DNA of 64,000 bases from Nymphaea colorata (taxonomy: Eukaryota > Streptophyta > Magnoliopsida > Nymphaeales > Nymphaeaceae), in the NCBI RefSeq assembly GCF_008831285.2, contig NC_045142.1:7230713-7294712 (forward strand). The letters run 5' to 3'. The notes below the pieces were generated by a model. The model searched no databases. It was not told the DNA's origin and saw only the letters and a program-made list of their open reading frames with translations. This document shows, in pieces, positions 59,804-64,000 of this stretch. Made by a program: the position numbers and the translations under genes. Within the stretch, counting starts at the first letter, position 1; the number at the start of each line of letters is the position of its first letter.

Positions 59804-62800
59804 TTAGCCATCACTTTGTAATTTGTAGTACTTGGCACAAATGATATAGTAAACGAAATTGATACCTCCCAGCACAGCAAGCATCCAGTAGACATTGTCA
59901 AGATGCCCCTGGTTTATATCATCGTTAAGCCATTCTGTGGCTTTTCCAACCAGATCTACAACAGTTGCACTTAAGTAAAACCCAATTCCCATTGTCAATG
60001 ACATCATAGAGGTGCCTGTGTTCTTAAGTGATGCTGGGAATTCTTGGTAGTACAAACTCACTTGCCCTGGATAGTAGAAAGCTGAGCCAGCTCCAATGAG
60101 TGCAAGTGGTGGCATTAGCCAAAGGGCTGTCATTGGTGCCATTACCTCAGGCCCATCTCCAAGCCCATGTATATGCACTGCTTGCAGCCTCCTTCTTTCA
60201 ACATATGCCATTGGCAGCCAAGCCAACAATGTTTACAACATGTCCTACACCAATAAGATTAAGGATTGTAGGGACCGACGGGTAATGATTCGGCAAAATG
60301 TGTAAAAGAATCTGTCGATTATTGGTAGGAAAATCACCATGCTGACAAAAACAAAAACCTGGAAAGAAGCAGCAGGGATCTTAAAGTGATGACTTAAAGA
60401 GCGATCCATGGTAAGGGCCTGCAAAATTGTAAGATTAGCCTGAATGCCAGTGGCAACATTGAGGAAGATCCCAGTGGACCACAGAGGAAACAAATTGAGC
60501 AAAGTCTTGAGGTCCTCAACTTCTTGTATAGAGCAGAGTCGCCAGGGCTTCGCTATTGAGCCATCTGAATGGATGTCACCCTCTGTTATGACAGCTGCTT
60601 TATTGATGAATCTGTAGAAATAAGAAAGCTTTCATCACTTTTAAAAGAAGGTACTGTAAGAATTGATGTCACAAGCTGGGGTCTAGTCTCAAAGGAACTA
60701 CTTCCATTATCCAGAAGGTGTAAATGCTTTGGTTTGAGATTTGATTCGGATTTCCTGTTTCTCAATTTTTTCTGGTAAGAATCTGTTTCCTTTGTTTTTA
60801 GTTTGAACTGAATCTAAGCCATTTGCACCCCTAAAATGTCATGACTTAACCAGTTTTACATCATAAGACAAGCTGAACAGTCTTGGATATTGATGAATCA
60901 CCAAGTAATATGTATTGTACCTGAACCTAGAAGTCAGCTGTGGATGCTTGGCGTTTGGATCATTCCCATGATGGTAGTTGGCTTCATTCACTGATAATCT
61001 AGCCATGTTCTTCCGAATTGCACTGACCACAACATGTGCTAAGCTGACAAAGGGACTGCCTTTCGGCCTCACGTTCCGGTAGCAGCGTTTGCCTATAACA
61101 AACAGGATGAAGCTGATGACATTGAGCACTGTACAGGCTCCGTAGCTCCAGTTCCATCCTACAATGTCCATGATGTAAACAACTGCTGTGAATGCAACTA
61201 CCATCGCAATTGTGGTTGAGAAGAAGAACCAGTTAACGAAAACTTCCTGATCCTTTTTCTTATTAAACTGGTTCGCACCCATTGCCACAAAGGTGAAGCT
61301 TGTACCCCCAGCACCAAGCGTTGTTACTCCAAAGGCTAAGCATAAAAAGGCAAACTGGAGCGGTGAGGGGGGAGGACATCGGCCCAGTGAATGATCACAT
61401 GAAGGTGGCCCTAGTGCTGGCACCACTGTAGTGAACGTTAACAACAGAGTCCCCTGCATGTTGAAAAATTCCCCAGCCTAATTAAGTTGCTGAAGTTCAG
61501 TAGGCTTCAGAAAGAATATGGGAACGAAATGCATGCTAACCAAGAAGCATCAAACATTCTTTTCTATTCTATCTGTGTCACAGATATATGGGATGATTTG
61601 CCTATTAATTTAAGGAGAAAATGCAACTGCCAGACTGTTATTCTTTCGTTCTTTGTATCTTGATTTTATTTACCAAGTTAGGTCCATGTAGATGGGTTCA
61701 GAGGAATGTAACTGAATCGGATCAGGTATCAGTGATTTGTATTTTTCTTTCAGCTGTAAGCAATCCGATCCGAGAGATATCATCTATATATTTTACTGAT
61801 CCTAATTAGACCCATTTTCACCCTCATGGATTCTTCATGGTTGATTCAGTTATAGTCTATGTTAAAATAGAAATTATCCTAATTCGACGCGTTTTCACGC
61901 TCATGGATTCTTCATGGTTCATTCAGTCATAGTCTGTGTTCAAAGAGGAAGAGAAAACTGATACTTCGGTAGCTTACAGAAGAAAGAAATCATTTCTTTT
62001 GTTTTGGATTTTGTGGGTATGGATTTGGATTTTTTGGGGAGTGTGGGCCTAAAAACTGGTTCGGCAGTCGAATAGGCCTAGTTGCTCATTTGATGAATCG
62101 GCCAGTTCAGCAATTCACTTTGCCCGTCTAGGAAAATGTAAAAAATATGAAAATAGATACTTTTTTAAATAAAAAGCGATCACAAAAATTATAAATCGAT
62201 TAAAATAAAAAAAACTTGTTAAAATAGTTTATTAACTGACACGAGGCACTCTTGAATCGGCCACTGAGATTGACCGATTCAGTTTGAGTTTAATGACATT
62301 GATTTTTGGTTTGTCTGTTGAGTACCAAATTCCATTACAGAATCCGCTTTCCCCGGCACTTATACTGTCAGTATTGCACACTGCTGACGTCCTGACTCCA
62401 TTATTATTTAATGTCACCTTTCTTACTCCAAACAAAACAGAAGAAATAATTGACTCGATTATTAAAAGCAGTCAAACTTCAAAACTAGAGACTGAATTTT
62501 TATACTGCCCGTGGCCACGTTGTGAGCTGATCATGACATCAGCTTTCGCCACGCTATGCCGGATTCTCGATATTGAAAGGATAACCGAATTAAGAAGGGA
62601 AAACATACCAGGGAAGAGATAAGGGTGGCTATGGCGATGGTTGAGAAGCACCCCAAGTAAGAATCACACAGGATGGCACCGGCAACGGGCGTCAAATTCA
62701 TGAGCGAGTTGATTATGTTGGTAATTTGGGACGCTCTGATACTGTTGATGTTAAACTTGTGATCGAGGAACTGCAGGAGGTCCGTGGTTACTCCATAAAT

Positions 62801-63365
62801 GGCAACAGTTGAGCTCATTGCACATCCTGCAGTTGAAAATGAATGACAATGAGAAGATTATTTCTGCAGTCCCATCAGTTGAAGCATCTGTAGTTTGAAA
62901 AAACATGAGAAAACAAATGAATGTTCTAATAAAGAGCATGTGGTGGTGAGAAGAAAGCCGGTGGACTACGGTAGAGCAGAAGACATCGATTCATGTTGAA
63001 ACTCTGCAACTCTGCACTCTGAAATTTTATCTACTGTTTTCCCTCAAGGCAGGGGACGCCTCCACGTTTGGCAGTCAGGGGCTTAGATCTATTAAATTGC
63101 TTGGTCTTTGAAGGGCTCCTTATGGTGTTAGACAAAGAAAAGAAAAGGAGGGAATGATAGATAGTTCAGTGCCAGGGATGCATATCCCTGACCGGAAAAG
63201 TAATAAATTTCGGTCGGTTGGCGGAGAGGCCGGAGGCTTACCGATGATCAGAAGTGCTGGAATCCATCCACCATCTTTCCTAACAGAAGCTGGTTGTTCG
63301 GTTTGCCCCTCCAGAGTTTCCATGGGAAGAGATGATGTGTTGCCATCAGGGGCTGAAGAAGCCAT
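59804..63365 (-). pseudogene. NPF copy F: NPF2/NAXT-like transporter with two compensating indels
   Basis: Exons 63242-63365, 62609-62826, 60921-61453 and 59804-60611 have exactly the same lengths as in E. In exon 4, F lacks one G near 60271-60273 and has one extra T near 60211-60212 relative to E. The net change is zero, but the frame is wrong for about 60 nt and meets TAG at 60245-60247 after ITRRSLQSLILLV. The predicted product is 413 residues, without helices after about the eighth. The sequence beyond is intact in the original frame (YYQEFPASLKNTGTS, NDDINQGHLDNVYW). Everything else is typical of the family, and similarity to E is very high throughout. A recent pseudogene or a consensus error both fit; correcting either indel alone would not help. 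Confidence 0.88.
61454..62608 (-). other. Intron 2 of copy F
   Basis: 1155 bases, closely similar to intron 2 of E, with a local duplication of CTCATGGATTCTTCATGGTT (61824 and 61901). No gene. Confidence 0.6.
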
Positions 63366-63465
63366 GCTTGTTTCTCCTTTGTTACTGCTCCTGTTTCAAA
63401 CTCTCTCTTCTTATGGTAATAAAAGACAGCTGAAAATGATAGTGTATTTAGCAATTGACAATATC

Positions 63466-63473
63466 ATTTTATA
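63466..63473 (-). promoter_or_regulatory. TATA-like box, copy F
   Basis: TATAAAAT on the minus strand about 100 bases before the ATG at 63365, a plausible promoter distance; conserved with 52309-52316 in E. Confidence 0.5.
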
Positions 63474-64000
63474 CATAAAAAGAGCAGAAACAACTTGATT
63501 AATACGAGACAAATACATTTCGTAAGTGACAAAGCCACTTTTTATACATAAAAATTAAGAGCTGTGACATTTGGGTCAGATTATTATTGCCCAAAATCTG
63601 CTCCAAATCCAAAGTAGAACCAACTAATCAAATCCAAATCCGCTCTGACGTTTGTGGTGCTTTTATTTAATCTAGTTTACAATGTGCGTCCTCTTAGAAT
63701 AGAAGACAAATTTGCAATTGCACGTTTTGGATTTGAATACTAAATAAACCTACTTCCTGTTTCTTCTTATCATTTGTGATATTAAATTCAAATTAATTTG
63801 GACTTTGTACAGTCAAGAAAAGCGTGCTGAGCTTAACAATGGCACGCAGCAGGGAAAATAAAAACGCCATAGCAACTTGCTTCGCCAATATAAATAGTGA
63901 GTCAACCTATAATTGGATCCACATTGGGGGCCTAGTGCACAGAGCCCTATGAAGTGTAAAAATAAAAAAATGATTGGATGAGTGAGGATAAAGTGCTTCA
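63474..64000. other. Upstream region of copy F, no gene
   Basis: Similar to 52317-52860 upstream of E up to the window edge. Nothing coding is seen. Confidence 0.6.

Noticed and set aside
1..64000. CRISPR arrays, operons, tRNA or rRNA genes
   Set aside because: The tandem repeats found are microsatellites or duplications without spacers. No tRNA or rRNA structure was recognised by eye, and gene structure is eukaryotic.

Overview
This is a flowering-plant nuclear window. Genes are split by GT-AG introns, intergenic DNA is AT-rich with long TA, CT and GA microsatellites, and it holds relics of plant LTR/Copia, LINE, CACTA and hAT elements. I cannot fix the species. There are no bacterial features, rRNA genes, tRNA genes or CRISPR arrays that I can support.

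The only protein-coding genes I can support are six tandem copies of one family, all on the minus strand: NRT1/PTR family (NPF/POT) transporters most like the NPF2 nitrate-excretion (NAXT) clade. All have four coding exons with identical intron phases (1, 0, 2), and exon 2 is 218 nt in every copy. From left to right: A (exons 1-2 at 2385-2857, the rest off the left edge), B (10239-15698, broken by a 2-nt deletion in exon 4), C (23343-28635, intact, 571 aa), D (33493-38234, intact, 572 aa), E (48376-51889, intact, 560 aa) and F (59804-63365, broken by two opposite 1-nt indels with a stop between them). A-D form one subgroup with long introns. E-F form a second, compact subgroup with a different N-terminus.

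The intergenic stretches of A, B and D, and partly C, are themselves paralogous, so the array grew by segmental duplication of units of about 10-13 kb. They share decayed LINE reverse-transcriptase and Copia integrase fragments that predate the duplications. They differ by later insertions, several of which have an empty site in a sister copy: a Tip100-like hAT MITE with a perfect 8-bp target-site duplication at 21929-22133, another at 32526-32715, a second-family hAT MITE at 40979-41363, and a hAT within a hAT within a Copia integrase relic at 43667-44248. Gene C has lost the upstream region conserved in A, B and D and carries unrelated sequence with a 25-bp minisatellite. Genes E and F differ by about 315 bp between a shared TATA-like box and the start codon.

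The E-F intergenic stretch is a transposon graveyard with a decayed CACTA (TNP2-like) transposase on the minus strand and a Copia 5' LTR, primer-binding site and gag relic on the plus strand. The relic abuts the E/F duplication breakpoint.

The intact proteins should be 12-helix plasma-membrane or endomembrane carriers of nitrate or other anions. They lack the ExxER proton-coupling motif of most NPF proteins. I found no new biochemical system. The main interest is birth, decay and promoter divergence in a transporter cluster.
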